This document shows positions 19,657-32,296 of a DNA stretch of 64,000 nt, one piece after another (the first letter of the stretch is position 1; each line of letters opens with the position of its first letter). The notes below the pieces were generated by a model. The model had not been told where the DNA came from. It searched no databases and was given only the letters and a program-made list of their open reading frames with translations. Source of the DNA: Paramacrobiotus metropolitanus (Eukaryota > Tardigrada > Eutardigrada > Parachela > Macrobiotidae); assembly GCF_019649055.1 (NCBI RefSeq), contig NW_026570244.1:1302001-1366000 (forward strand). Direction: 5' to 3'. The translations under genes were made by a program, and so were the position numbers.

Positions 19657-21555
19657 ATGGCCACGCCCTCGGCCCCTCCCGAGGAGCCCAGCGGAACGCC
19701 GCCCGCCCTCCGTCCGGCGATAGCCGCCGGCACGGGGGACGCCCGCCGCGGACGGCGGGATTCGGCGGGCGCGGAGAGCAAGCCCGCGGCGCCGGCGCCC
19801 GCCTCGGGGATGGGCTACCGCGACGCCGGGAGTGATGGCGGCGGCAGCAGCCCGGCGGCGCATCTGCCGGTGGGACGCGCCTTCTCCACGCCGCTCTTCA
19901 AGGGCATCACGGCGGCCCGCGGGGGTAGCAAGGACCCCGCCAACAAGGGTGCGATAGGCCGGCTGGCGGCCGGGGATCTGGTGGCCTTGTGGGAGATCAA
20001 ACTGTCGGACGGCCTCCACCGGGTGGTGAGTACGAGTGACCTCGTGCTTTAGGATGTCTAAATTGTCACTTCCGGCGCAGGAGTTTGAGCACGGGACCAC
20101 TTCCGGCAAGCGGATTGTACGGGTGGACGGGAAGGTGAGCGTGCTGCGTTGGCATGAGCGTGACGATGCGGAATGACGTATGTGCGTGTTGAATGCAGGA
20201 AGCCAAGCGGCAGAACTACATGTTCAAGTTGGTGGGCCGCGAGCACTTCAGCATCGGCAACGTGCCCTGCTCCGTCAGCATCGAGGCGGCGCCCAACATG
20301 CGCTACCTGTACAAGCTGGACGTGGACGGCCAGACCTACGAGCGCTACGTGGAGACTACCGGCCGCGTCTTCCGCATCTGGACGCTCCCGCTGCAACCAC
20401 CCACACCGCCGACTGCCGCCGCCGAGTCACGCCAACAACAGCCGCCGGCGAATGCCGCGTTCCTGCAGATCACTCTCGGTACGCTTATTGGTTGAACGCG
20501 CCAGAGCGCCGCCTGCCACGGTGGCTGCCGTTAACTGATTTGATTGTACCTGCAGACACACAGACTCTGGACGTCCGCGTCAATGGCCAGCTGGTGGACA
20601 CAACGGTCAGTGTACTGCCAGTCATTTGCTTTTCCAATCCGCCGAATAAAGCGAGCGATCGAGTTGCATATTACTGTATATGTAGCGCCGCCGGCTTTAT
20701 ATATCTGTACATAGCATTTCCATACAATTACATACGCGTATTGATTATTTTGTCTACAATCTGACTAAATGAGGAGGCTACGGTCTATGTTAAAAAGCCT
20801 GCGAACAGCCTTTTTTGCCCGCTGAGGCTGGTTGATCAATGCAGCCTCTCTGTTGTGACTATAAATAGACCGAAGACAGCGGATTCCAGTGCTGCCAAAA
20901 AGCGCAAGCTGAATGCTACCTCGCTGTATCGATCGATCGGCACATGTGCGTGTGAGTGGGTTAATCCGCTCGCATTCACTTACACGCGTATGACTGTGGC
21001 TGTGATCTGTGCGCGTACTAGCTGTACAAACTGGTTTTCGCTGTCTTCGCTACAACGCATACCCTAAACCCGTAGCTTCCTTTCTTGCTCGCATTGTATT
21101 TATAATTATTTTTTATATACATATGTACCGGTATGTATACAATTACATACGCGTATAGATTATTTTGCATATTTATAATTATTTTTTATATACATGTATA
21201 CCGGTATGTCTGTATATATACTCGTATATTACCGGCATACATGATTCGTCGTTCGTCGCAATATACTCCGTATATCCAGCCAGGCTGATTGGGTGTATGT
21301 GGTAATAATGGCGTTTAGTAGGAGTTTTATTAGGTATTACTAGCACTGTATAGCTGCACGTTGTAGAGTGCCTTCACGGACACGGGCTCGCAGCTGAGCT
21401 TCCTGCTGGAGGCGCCGGGACTGGCCGGCAGCGGCGAGCAGGGCGTGTGCAGCGCCTGCATCCGCGTCAGCACGGCCAACTTCCAGCGGCAGGGCCTGGA
21501 CGCCGTCCTCATACTCGGCGACAACGACCCGGAACAGCCCATCCTCCCCGACTAA
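19657..21555 (+). CDS. FAIM: Fas apoptotic inhibitory molecule (FAIM) homologue
   Basis: FAIM is a small beta-sandwich cytosolic protein that limits apoptosis and protein aggregation. Five exons: 19657-20025, 20081-20134, 20199-20478, 20556-20605 and 21367-21555; all in phase, 313 residues. The conserved core begins near residue 105 with DLVALWEIKLSDG, then FEHGTTSGKRIVRVDGK, YMFKLVGREHFSIGN, YVETTGRVFRIWTL, then FLQITL and DTQTLDVRVNGQL, and ends IRVSTANFQRQG and LGDNDPEQPILPD. Ahead of the core is a roughly 105-residue Pro/Ala/Gly-rich extension absent from vertebrate FAIM, which starts close to the equivalent of DLVALW. A Pro/Gln-rich insert (residues about 200-225) follows WTL. The ATG at 19657 is the only good start. 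The last intron (760 nt) holds local repeats. Confidence 0.93.
20705..21215. repeat. Intronic direct repeats in FAIM
   Basis: ATACAATTACATACGCGTAT, followed by GATTATTTTG, occurs at about 20724-20753 and again at about 21138-21165. TATTTATAATTATTTTTTAT plus an ACCGGTATGT end occurs at about 21100 and 21170. They are short, AT-rich, slightly diverged duplications inside the last intron. Confidence 0.6.
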
Positions 21556-22615
21556 TTCAGTCATCAGGGAGCAGTTCGTGACGTGCACCTAAATGCTTGC
21601 ACCTACGCCTTTGTAATTCAGCAGGCCCATGGCGTCCAGCGAAACTAAAGGTCACAGCCCCCCGATAATGCTGCAGTCGTGTACTGCGCCCCGCCCGGCT
21701 CCGCCTCGTTGGGCCGCCTTGCCAGTGCTATATATACCTCGATGTACGTCGACTGCCTTATACTACCGGCCGGCCAGATTATTGCGTTAATTATGAGACG
21801 TATAACTGTCGAACGCGCCCATACCCACTCAATAGTATATACTATACTATATAAGTGTATAATAATTATGTTCCGCAATAGATATACAGAAAGTATTAAT
21901 GTATGCGATTGACGATGAATTATTATGTACCGGTGCCTGTATAGAGATAGTACATACTGTAGTACATATCTGTACATGAGCTGCTCACCTGCTAACGTCC
22001 ACACCAGTCAAACTATGATCCTGTCGATCAGTTCAATAAACAGCGTATTTTGCTGGCGGTCAGAATGAAACAGCGGTATTGCGTCTATCGTTATTCGCAA
22101 CAATATGCAGTAATTAATTCGCTAACTACTGTAGTCGGCAAAAAAACGGTCAGAGCGTTTCTCTCCTCTCGTGACTGCCGTCCGCTGATGATCGTGACGC
22201 AACGGCAATTCACGTGAGAGGCGGATTCGTACGTAAATGCGTAAAATGGTTCTGATTAATTCTCAATATACGGCGATACTGTGGTTAGTGGGGATTATTT
22301 ATGGCCGTACCAGCGTCACAATCGGCTAGAATAAATTTATTCTTGGCTTACTTTTCCTCGCCGACTCGGCAAAAATAGCACACACATCACGCAAACTGCA
22401 CTGGTTTGTCATGGCGTCGTTACGGCTTGTTTACAAGTGGCAAGCGGCAAAGAACAAACTTGCGGCCACGCCCCCCGCATCCGATTGGCCGCGGCTGACG
22501 TGTGGCCGGCTGAGTCACGCGGGCCAACCGCTGCAGGTGACGAAACGGCGGCTTATCGTTTCATCAGTTGGCAGTGCGCTAACCGGCAGCGCTCGTACTC
22601 CGTTGACTGAAAGGG
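21556..22615. other. Intergenic region upstream of uridine phosphorylase
   Basis: No coding or RNA gene found. GC content rises towards 22450-22600, as expected for a promoter-proximal region. Confidence 0.4.
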
Positions 22616-22623
22616 TATAAAAG
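22616..22623 (+). promoter_or_regulatory. TATA box of the uridine phosphorylase gene
   Basis: A textbook TATAAAAG preceded by a GC-rich stretch. A start of transcription is expected about 30 bases on (near 22645-22655), leaving a 5' UTR of roughly 220 bases before the ATG at 22875. It is the clearest TATA promoter in the window. Confidence 0.6.
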
Positions 22624-22874
22624 TCACGAGCTGGCAGCGATTTTCACCATTCTATCCGTACTCGCCGTACTTGTGTTTCGTTTAATTTTGTTGGCATTAG
22701 TGGATTATTTTGTAATTCTCCTCCTTGGCCGTTCGTTAATCTGCCCGAGCGACGAAGTCCTGCCTGTCGCCGCCCAATAATTCCTGACTCGAGCCGGATA
22801 CCAGCCAGAAGAAGGCATTCATCCTCGGTATTGCTCGGCCAGCGAGGGAAGCGAGGGAAGCGCGTCGCCAGGAA

Positions 22875-25007
22875 ATGGATGCGCACTCTCACAGCCGCAT
22901 CGATGGAAGCCAGCTGGCCAACGGCGCCAAGTGGACGATGGAGAAGTCCGATATAACCGTGCTTGCGTAAGTGATACTACCTGTTACAACCATCACCATA
23001 TATACAGCAGTTATATACATGTACCTGCCTTCTGTGCGGGCGATCGCCGCCAGTGGCCAGTGGCCGGTATGCGCCGAATCGTGATTCCGGACTCACACAG
23101 CCCGGCCATTTCCGCCGCCGTTGCCCGGCACCCGCCTTCCGCTGGCTGATAATCAGCTGCGGCAATGGCGCGCAGGTGTGCCCTGCCGCTGACACGGCAG
23201 GCCATTAATCACACCGACCGCCAGCACTAACTAATTCGCCACTTGTTTTCTCCTCGCGCGATACGCAACGGCTGACTAACCAGCCTCGCGGACGCAACTG
23301 CGCTGGTTATGCAGCGACATTATTACTGCGGAATGCTGTTTAGCGGTAAACATGTCGTTAATCACCCGCCTTCTACTCAGTAATTGCCGCTCATTTCCAC
23401 GACTCTCCGGCGACACGTGCACGTGACGCCCGTCATCAGTTTACTTTATTCGCCACGCAGTAAAAACCGTCATTTCCGGTCGGCGTACCGCATACACTTC
23501 GTGCATATATATATAAATTTGTATATACAGTATATGTACAGCATATATATGTACGGTGTAATGAATTATACTCAGGTTATTAGTGATGATTTGGTTTGAC
23601 TGCAGTTGGCAGCTGGCGGAGAAGGAGGACGACGAGCGTCCGGAGGAATCGGCGACACCTTCGCCCTTCCAGGTGGGCAACCGGCACGTGCGGTTGGCCT
23701 ACGCGCAGCAGTGCCCCGACTGGCTGTACCATCTGGGCCTGCTGGTGGACCCGCAGACCACGCCGGAGATGTTCGGCGACGTGCGCTACGTCTGCGTCAG
23801 CGGCACGGCCAGCCGCGCGCAGGAGCTGGCCGTCTGCTGTCTGCAGTCCCTCCAGATGCACATGCCCGTCGGCTACGCCATGGCCGACATCTGCGGCGGC
23901 CACGCCCGTTACGCCCTCTTCAAGGCCGGTCCGGTGCTGGCCGTCAGCGTAAGTGCACCCGCTTAATACACTCCCAACAGCGCGTTGACCCCGGGATGCG
24001 TTGCAGCACGGGATGGGCAACCCCAGTCTGAGCATCATGCTGCACGAGGTCCTCAAGCTCCTGCAGTACGCCCGCGCCAAACGCCCGGTGACCGTCATCC
24101 GCCTGGGCACCTGCGGCGGCATCGACGTCCCGCCCGGCACCACCATCATCACGGAGAAGGTCTTCAACGGGCTGCTGGAGCACTACTACGAGCAGTACGT
24201 GCTGGGCCGCGCCGTCCGCCACCCGGCCATCCTGGACGCGGGTCTCCGGGCCCGCCTCCTGGAGGTGGCTGGCCAGCCGGACATGGACGTCCCGGTGGTG
24301 GCCGGCAACACGCTGTGCGCCAACGACTTCTACGAGGACCAGGCGCGTCTCGACGGGGCCTTCTGCGACTTTGACGCGCAGCAGCGTCTGGACTTCCTGA
24401 CGCACTGCGCCACCGCCCACGGCATCCGCAACATCGAGATGGAGTCGCTGTGCTTCGCCGCCATGACGCACCGCGCCGGATTACGAGGTACGTCCGGTTT
24501 GATCTAACTGATCGCTGTGTTTTTCCGCCTATTACGGAATATCCGTGATGCGTTGGTTCTTGGCTGACACAACTTCCGGTTGACGCAAGGTCACCGCAAG
24601 AGCGATGCGATAAAATGATAAGCGGTTGTTTTCTCTTGGCAGCGGCGGTGGTGTGCGTGGCGCTGCTGAACCGCCTGACCTCCGACAAGGTCACCGGCGA
24701 CGTGGAGGTGCACTTCGAGGAGTGGCAGCGCCGGCCGCTGCGGCTGGTGGCGCGTCTCATCGCGCAGGAGCTGGCCGGCGTCCCGGCCGCGGAATCCCCG
24801 CCGATCGTCGCCGAAGCGCAACTGCAGGCGCTGCGGGCGGCGGTCAGCAGTGTGGCCGTCGGGCCAGCCGCCGGCGGCGTGCCGGGCAAAGGGCAACTCG
24901 TGCCGGAGGCGGAGCCGGTGCCGGCGCACCTGGACTCGGGCCACGAGTCGCCCGTCCTCGATCCGGCCAGTCCGGCGCGCGGCCTCTCGCCCACGCGCCT
25001 TATCTAA
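22875..25007 (+). CDS. UPP: Uridine phosphorylase (UPP family)
   Basis: It reversibly splits uridine with phosphate to uracil and ribose-1-phosphate in pyrimidine salvage. Four exons: 22875-22966, 23606-23948, 24007-24487 and 24643-25007; in phase, 426 residues. Family blocks: CPDWLYHLGL, FGDVRYVCVSG, HGMGNPSLSIMLHEVLKLL, VIRLGTCGGIDVPPGT (phosphate and ribose site), VVAGNTLCANDFYEDQARLDG, IRNIEMESLCFAAM (the Glu-Met-Glu ribose loop) and AAVVCVALLNRL. Human UPP1 has about 310 residues; the extra length is an N-terminal leader of some 55 residues and a roughly 75-residue Ala/Pro-rich tail after RLIAQELAG. All catalytic motifs are present and the frame is clean. UPP1 versus UPP2 cannot be told apart here. 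Confidence 0.94.
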
Positions 25008-27716
25008 TGCCCATTATCATCGCGATCGGCCGATCGATTGGATTGTCCAGCAACGGCCGATTGCCATCGCGATTTATCGGCCGAATGGATCGCGCGTGCT
25101 GCACCGTACAACAACACGTTACGCCGACCTTGCCATCATCTGATAACGCGCGTATACGGACCTGCTCAGTCATTACGCTGCCTTTCACGATGCACTCTCT
25201 TGCATAATTCACCGGATAATTGCTCCTAATACAATACGATAATATTATTGTTATTCTTATTTATTATACATGTCGGCCGCCCCATTTGTACATATCACTC
25301 GCTCTCTCTGTTTCGCACACGATCTTTACCGTGAAAACTGTGCAAATATTATTTATTTATTTATTGAGCAAATGCGTTCCACTTTCCGTAATAAAATTTT
25401 TACGAATTTGTTGCGCTGACGTAAATTGCCTTCGTTTACACATTAAACGTCTGTGTAATCAAGTGCCGGTAAAGTTGACCTTTCGCTTTAGCGGAAAAGC
25501 ATCCATTACGCAGCGGTGGTTGCACGGTTGAATTGCCTTGTCAAAACGACGCTAATCCTGTCGTGTACGCTTGACGGGAACGCAGTGGAGCAGCAGCGAA
25601 AACACACCGTCAAACGCTCAGCAGACCACTTAAACCGCAGTCAATAATTAAGGCCACGTACGGCGTGTGTTTGTTCAAGCGACGGGAGCGGCAAACCGTG
25701 TTGATTGTGCACTGAATAAGCGGTGCGCCGCCGCGGGCGGTTGCGGCCGGCGACAGCCGTGTGCCGCTTTATATAGATTGTTCGTCAGTCGATGGTAACA
25801 GCGCGGTGATCACTAGCGTCTCCCGTATTGACGAGAATCCGGGCGATCGATGCAGCGACGGCATGCGCTGCCGGAGAACACCGTGGACCCGCTGATCGAT
25901 CGCTCCACGCTTTCATTTGCACATGGCACGAACCGCAGCGCACGCGATTACCGCCCAGCGTGCCGTGTACGTTGCGCAGCGGGACGCCGGTTGCACTGCC
26001 GAAATTCAGGGCGCGGATTGTTGCGAGCGTTGGAGATACGTGTGACCTTTATTCTTAAGTATGCGGCAGCAGTACAGTACGTAGCAGATAGAATTCCTTT
26101 AAAGCCTGCAATTTATAAATTATACCGGTATATATAAGGACATGGTAGCCACTTCCGGTGGCGCTTTAATGCCGTTCAGCCGCTTTCGCTGTCGTCAAGT
26201 AGTACGTGAGGGGGACAAAGTAGCCATCCGCTGCACTTAGCCGGCACAGGCGCACTCCGCCAATCCGCGCTGACAAGTGCTCCCCGCCCGCCGTCATCGA
26301 TCCGTCGACAGATACAACGGCCGGAACGTGAGGAGCGCGGTTAAGCGTCGACGATGCCGGCACACGTTAGCCCCGCCCACTCCGCCGCCGTACCGCCGTG
26401 CGGCAGTACAGGCAGCCCTACGTGCTCAATCGTCGATCGGATCGGATCGGATGGGAGCGGATGCCGTGAGATAATCGGGTCGGGAAGCCTTACGTAACTG
26501 CTCGCTTGTCGCACGTATTCTGTACGGTACTTACAGCATAAGCACATATACACACGGCCGTGTTGCTGTTTGTGGTGCGGTGAGTGCGCGCGCGTGCCTC
26601 TTAGTCGGGAATTTGCAGTCGCGAGTGAGTGTACGTGCGCTGTTAGCCCGGATTGATCAGCTAATCGTTAATGAGTGAGGCGTTTTATTGTCGGGATAGC
26701 ATCAGGTAAAGCCCACACCAGCTGACACACTTTTCCGGCTTACGTTAATTGCTCTCTGCGCCGCTCATAATTAAGCCGGCGCTGTTTCCCTTGTTACCCG
26801 TTCTCTTGTTTCTTCCTACAGCAGACTGCAGTGTAAGTTATCGCTACTGCATAGTGCATATACACCTTGTATAATTAAGCATATATTGGATAATAATTAC
26901 GGTATTATGCTTACATTTAGCAGCGGTTAATTGCATCGTCCGGCTGAGTGCAGTCTGTTTTCCCAAGACTTGATTGCGTGTGGCGCGTGTATATATGTGC
27001 AGCGCAGACGCATTCGTATATGCACATACTGCCGATTGAGTGAGCATTGAAAAGCACGAGCGACACGACCGCAGCGGCAATTAAGCGGGCAGCAGACGAG
27101 GAGACAAGGAGCGGGGATATATATGCATTACCAAGTGGAGCGAAGGATGAGTGTTTAGCGAGCGACGCACGACAAGCGCGCATCGGATCCGACGGGAGAA
27201 AATTGGCTTGATTTGTTGGGAAGTGCGCAGGAGTCGGGCGCGCATCACAGCCAGTAATTAGCCGGCCGACCTAGCCGGTTGCGGCGATGCAGCCGCCGCG
27301 GGCGCCGCTCACCGTTGCCGTCCAGCGGGAATAGCGCGGAATGTGAGCCCGTCTCCGCCACCGACGCGCCGGCCTCGATGGCTCCGCGTCCTGCCGGCAG
27401 TGTCCGCAGCCGCACCGCTTCCCGCCTTCTCCGCCTCGCCGTTCCGCTACATCTCTCCGCGTTGCCCGCACCGCCCGGGACGCCGCTTCCGCAGAGGACA
27501 AAAGGGCGGACCACCCGGCCGCTGCGGCCGGGACCCCCGCCCACGGGCGGCGTCCACCGCCGGCCCGGCCGGACACCGCCGCCGGTGCCCGCGGGTGGGT
27601 AACCGCTGTCGCGTGTCGGCACGTTTTTGCATTTATTTGGCAGTGCTCTTCATATAATTATATATATCTGAATCTGATACGCCGCCGTCCATTGCCCATC
27701 GCGCGGAGGATCGAGG
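25008..27716. other. Long intergenic region before the GFR-like receptor
   Basis: 2.7 kb with no gene I can support. 26425-26460 has a short (GGATC)n-like run. 27250-27620 is very GC-rich and open in several frames, probably the 5' UTR or CpG-rich promoter of the next gene rather than coding. AT-rich TATA-like runs near 27655 precede the ATG at 27717. Confidence 0.45.
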
Positions 27717-30700
27717 ATGCTGCAAGTGCTGGCACAGACCTTCTTCACTGTCTGGGGTAAGCACTGGCGTACGCATCCATTAGCGGTTAATTAAGTTAAT
27801 TAAGCGGCCGGTAAATGGCCAATTAACGGCCGCTGTACGTAGTATGGGGGCATGTAGTACAGTGTGCCGGCAATCAGCTGTACAGCAGCCAGTTGGTTAC
27901 AGCGTAAATTGCAGCTGGAAGCGGAAATGTAGCGGTAAGTGAGCCGCGCGTTGAATGCATCCCGGCCTGGTGCGGGCTATTGTCAACGGCAGCCGAAGGA
28001 GCGCACGAGCGGGACAACTGTGCCTGCCGATGCGCGGGATACATGCCTATATGTCATGTATACGTAGGCGTCAATAAAGCGTTCTTTGATCCGGGCCTGC
28101 CTGTTCTGTTCGCTCCTGTCAAGCGTGCATTTCCCCGGCTTACAATCCGGCTGAGCGGCGTGAATGCCGGCTTGAGTTTGAGTGGAGGGGATTTGTGGCG
28201 GCGTTAGCGGTGATCGATATCGGCGTGCGTTTAGTCGCGGTGTCGGTGCTTATAATGCCCGGTCGCAGCCGCAGGTTGCCGTTAAATGCCAGTGCGGTGT
28301 GATTGTGTTGTCCAGCGCGGGATGATGAGTGGGCGCCGGCTTAATGGCTGCTATTGCAGCGGGAAGAAAAGGGGACACGGCAAAGGGAAGAAGAGCGCAG
28401 CTTACATAACCTGCGGCCGCTTCTCGGTGCTCTCCACCGGCATCGATACTTAGACGCCGTAATGGGCCACTGGCAGTCAATTGCGCCGATAAGCCGCCTG
28501 CCGGTAGCTGAATAGCCGGGATTGCCGCGTGAATGGCCCGCATACATATCACTGCCGCCGACGATTGTTGGCTCAACAAACACAACACCGACCGCCACCA
28601 TGATCCGGCCGGGAGAAAGCGGGCCAATCAATGCAGCCCATGCTGCTCCCGTTCCCACGCACGTAGCGGTGTGCTGTTCGTCGGGGGAATACCATATTCC
28701 CTTTCGTAGATCAACAAAACAACCGATCCACTGCATTGTGCAGCTGGCATATATAACACACACCTATTGACAGTAAAGGTCACTTTTTATTTTCCACTGC
28801 ACCACCGTGCAGTGCGTTAAATACTGTAAAAAATATTCATGAAAACTTCAAAATAATCGGTCTGGCGTTGCAGCTGTCGTCTACCGACCGGAAACCGTGT
28901 GCGACGTGCTGGACTGCCTGCAGTCGCGGCGTCCCTGCCTACAGGGCCTGGCCTGCAACTCCCTGATGGCCTCCATCCCGCGCCTCTGCGGCCCCACCGA
29001 CAGTCAGTATCCGCGGTGTATCGGCACCCGTGACCTTTCACTGACGCGCCCGTTGCTCTCTTGCAGACGAACACTGCTACAGCCACCAGCGCCACGAATG
29101 CCGCGAGACGCTGTTGCGCTTGAAATCCTCACCTGAAGTGCAGCACAACTGCTTCTGCGCCGACGACGACGACCACTACCACGACGATGCCGGGTCGACG
29201 CAAGTGGCGACGAAGAGCGGCGCCGGTAGCGCAGGCAGTTCGCGGAGCTGTCAGGATTGGTACAACCTGGTGATGAATCATCCCTGCCTGTACCAGCAGC
29301 AGATCCATCCGGCCTTCCTCCCGCAGTACGGGCGGCCCGGCGCCGCCGCCTTCAGCTTCGACCTGGAGCTGGCCAACCAGCTGCTGCTGCAGCGCCACAT
29401 CGTCCTCTCCTGCACCTCCGCGCTGCACGCCTGCCGCAAGAGCCCTCTGTGCCGGCGCGTGTATGACGAGTTCCGACGACGGTGCCGGCTAAAGGACGAC
29501 CGCTGCCGCATGACCAAGTAAGCATACTTTCACTGCGCACGCAGTGCACAACATACAGCCGTGTGTTGTCCTTAGTGCGGCGTTGTGCTACAATTCCTAC
29601 GAGCTGATCAAACTGACCCCGCTGTGGAAGTGCCTGTGTGACCGTCCCTCGGAGAAAAAGTGCCTCCGCATACAAAAGTCCATCATCGCCAACGCCTGCA
29701 TCGGTAAGGCCTGCTTAACGCTTGCCATATAATCCCACTTCCGGTTGACGTTCGACCGTTAATTATAGTTGGATCTTTCCCGTGGTTGTTGAAAGAGGAC
29801 GAGGAGACCACCACCGTCGCCCGTCCCACACGACTCCGGACGACCATCACCACCCGGCCGCCGTACATCCCCGGCACCACCCGTCGCGCGCCGCCTCCCG
29901 CCCGTCCCGTCCAGGTCATCCTGACGTCCACCGCGCCGATCCTACCGGACGACAGCTCCGTCACCGACCCCGACATCGACGGTACTGAGGCCGAGGAGAC
30001 CACTGCCGCTACCCTTACGGACCCGGACCTAGAGCTGGAGCCGTATCCCGGACCGGATGAGGAGTTCCTCCTGTTCCCCCGTATCGCACTCTTCCTACTG
30101 CAGCCTTTAGTTGAGACCATCCGCAACGTCCTGGCTCAAGAGTATGAAATGGAGACGTTGCCGCCGCCTCCGACGACTACGCCCCTCCCGGAAACGGAGC
30201 CAGTCACCGACAGCGACGGGCAGCCGGTGGACGGGGCAGAAACCGAGCCGGGCGCGATGGAGGCGACGGAGCAAGCGGTGGTCACCGTTGAACCGGAAGG
30301 GACGCCGCCATTGCCCACCCTGGCGTTGTTCACCAGTAAGAAAGCGGTGACGAGCGCGGGGGTCGCTCAAAAAGGGTCCAGCGCCGGCGGAACCACTCCC
30401 GCTCGGTCGACGCGGCCAACGCGACCGCCGTGGCGCATCACCGTCACCTCCAGCGCCCGACTTCCGGCTTCGCGAACGACCGCAGCGTTAAACAACCGGA
30501 CGATTTCCACGACGACTTTCGGAAAAACGCCGACGGCCGGTCGAGTGTCACCGGCCAGCACCTTCCGACCATCGGTACGAACGCCAACGGCCGGCCGCTC
30601 GACCGCGGGTCCGCTCAAATCCACCGGCGAGACTGCCACACCCATTTTCGGTCCGAGAACAACAGCCGGTGACCCGGACAGTGTCACCGATTCGTCCGCC

Positions 30701-32296
30701 GAACAGACCAGCGCCAGCCCGGACGACGGTCTGGAGACGGTACCGGTGACCACGACCACGGAGCCGGACGAACCCATCGTCTACACGCCGGATCCGCGCG
30801 GACTGCACTCCGGCGCCTGCCTAACGCAGATGGAGGCTTGGAGCCGCCAGCAGCCGGCCTTCGCGGAGGCCCTGACGCAGTACCACAACGCGTGTCGTTG
30901 GCACTCGGACCTCAACGAGACCTGCAACGCCGCCGACTGCCTGGACGGGGAGGTGCGGATGCAGCGCTGGATGGGCCGCTGGATGGCGCTGTGCCGCAAT
31001 CTGTCCTGCGAGGGTAATCCGCACTGCGAGCAGCTGCTGCAGATGCTGAACCCCGGTTGTGTCCACGTGGCCGCCTTCCTCGAGGAGATGGACACCGGTC
31101 AGTCGGCGTATAGTCGGCCCAGTGACCTTTTAACGCATATTCGGTAATTAGCCCGTTGACCTTTAATAATACCGCTGTGTGTTTAGAGTTGACGATCACG
31201 TGCCGCGACATCCGGCGCAACATCGTGCTGCAGGTGCCGCGCGGCCACCACCGACGCGTGCACCTCTCGGAGACCTGCTCGCAGTTGTGCACGTGCGATG
31301 TGCAGTCGACCGGCGCCAACCGCAACCAGCGCGACCAGATGACCTGCTACAATCTGCCTTGTGTCGAGTCCAAGGACTGCCTTAGCGACTACGCCAGTAA
31401 GTACACCGGCCTTTTCTTTTAAACGACCTCCGCGTTTCATTCTCCCGCTAAATTATATTGCAGCGTACCCTCCCGGCTCGCCGGCTTATCGTGCCTTCCA
31501 GGGCGCCTGCGTCTGCTACGCCTCGCGACTACACTGCATTCGCCCGTACAACTACACTGTCGGCAAAGGTAACTTCATGCTGTATTACTTGCTGCTCCTG
31601 TCTCGAAGTGGGCGTTAATTGCAGGGGCGTGGCTGTTCATGGGATACAGTGCCTTGGAGGAGAGCCTCATGCTACCCTACACCAACGTCTCCCTAAAAAC
31701 CCACCTACTGGATCACGTCAAGAAGTTGCCCTATCCGCAGCGACGCACGGTAAATTAAACGCAGCTTCTCCGGAAGTCGTGACCCGTAACGGCACAATGA
31801 TGTCAAATATAAATGGTGTTGGTTGCTTTTATAGGACACGTGCCTGTTCAGTCAGGTGCCCAGCGATCCAGACTACATCGTGCTCAAGGCCGACCTCTTC
31901 GAGTGGGACAACTCCAGCGAGAACGGCGGGGTCGCCTCACCCGGCACTCTCGCCAACGAGGTCAATCCAGAATAATTTCACCAATAACCAGTGCATTTTA
32001 TGCAATAGTGTTGTGTAATTATGCAGGCTGCCTGCGACAAGTTCTTCAACTGGCTGGCCAACCAAATCAGCGAGCGCCGGCCGGCCGTCCGACAGGACCT
32101 GCTGCTGGCGCTGGTCAAGCTGGCCGAGGCGGAAATAGCGCCGCACACCGCTCCTAACGCCGCCGGCAGCTGGCGGCGGCCGGTGCGCGTCGGCCACCCG
32201 CGGGGGGCTCTTCAGGCCTGGCTGCTGCATCTCCCAGTGGCCTTGGCGCTGACCTTTCCACTCCTTCACTACCGACACACGTGCTCCCTTCTCTGA
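27717..32296 (+). CDS. GDNF-receptor-like (GFR/GAS1-type), mucin-linked, GPI-anchored protein
   Basis: GFR-alpha/GAS1 proteins are Cys-rich surface co-receptors. Ten exons: 27717-27756, 28874-29002, 29067-29517, 29576-29703, 29769-31097, 31187-31396, 31464-31568, 31625-31749, 31835-31960 and 32027-32296; all GT-AG and in phase, 970 residues. A short signal peptide is MLQVLAQTFFTVW. Residues about 20-250 are a Cys-rich region (VCDVLDCLQSRRPCLQGLAC, HCYSHQRHECRE, CTSALHACRKSPLC). Residues about 250-590, in one exon, form a Thr/Pro-rich mucin-like linker. A second Cys-rich unit begins SGACLTQMEAW and runs through CEGNPHCEQLL, TCYNLPCVESKDC and CVCYASRLHC. The C-terminus is hydrophobic (LLHLPVALALTFPLL), fitting a GPI signal. 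The layout recalls insect GDNF-receptor-like proteins. Family fairly sure, ligand unknown. Confidence 0.85.

Noticed and set aside
24164-24994. Long minus-strand open frame
   Set aside because: It is antisense to uridine phosphorylase exons; GC-rich coding DNA gives such shadows.
27279-27602. Arg/Pro-rich plus-strand open frame before the GFR-like gene
   Set aside because: Composition follows GC-rich DNA in all frames, there is no splice link to the gene, and a 5' UTR or CpG-rich promoter explains it.
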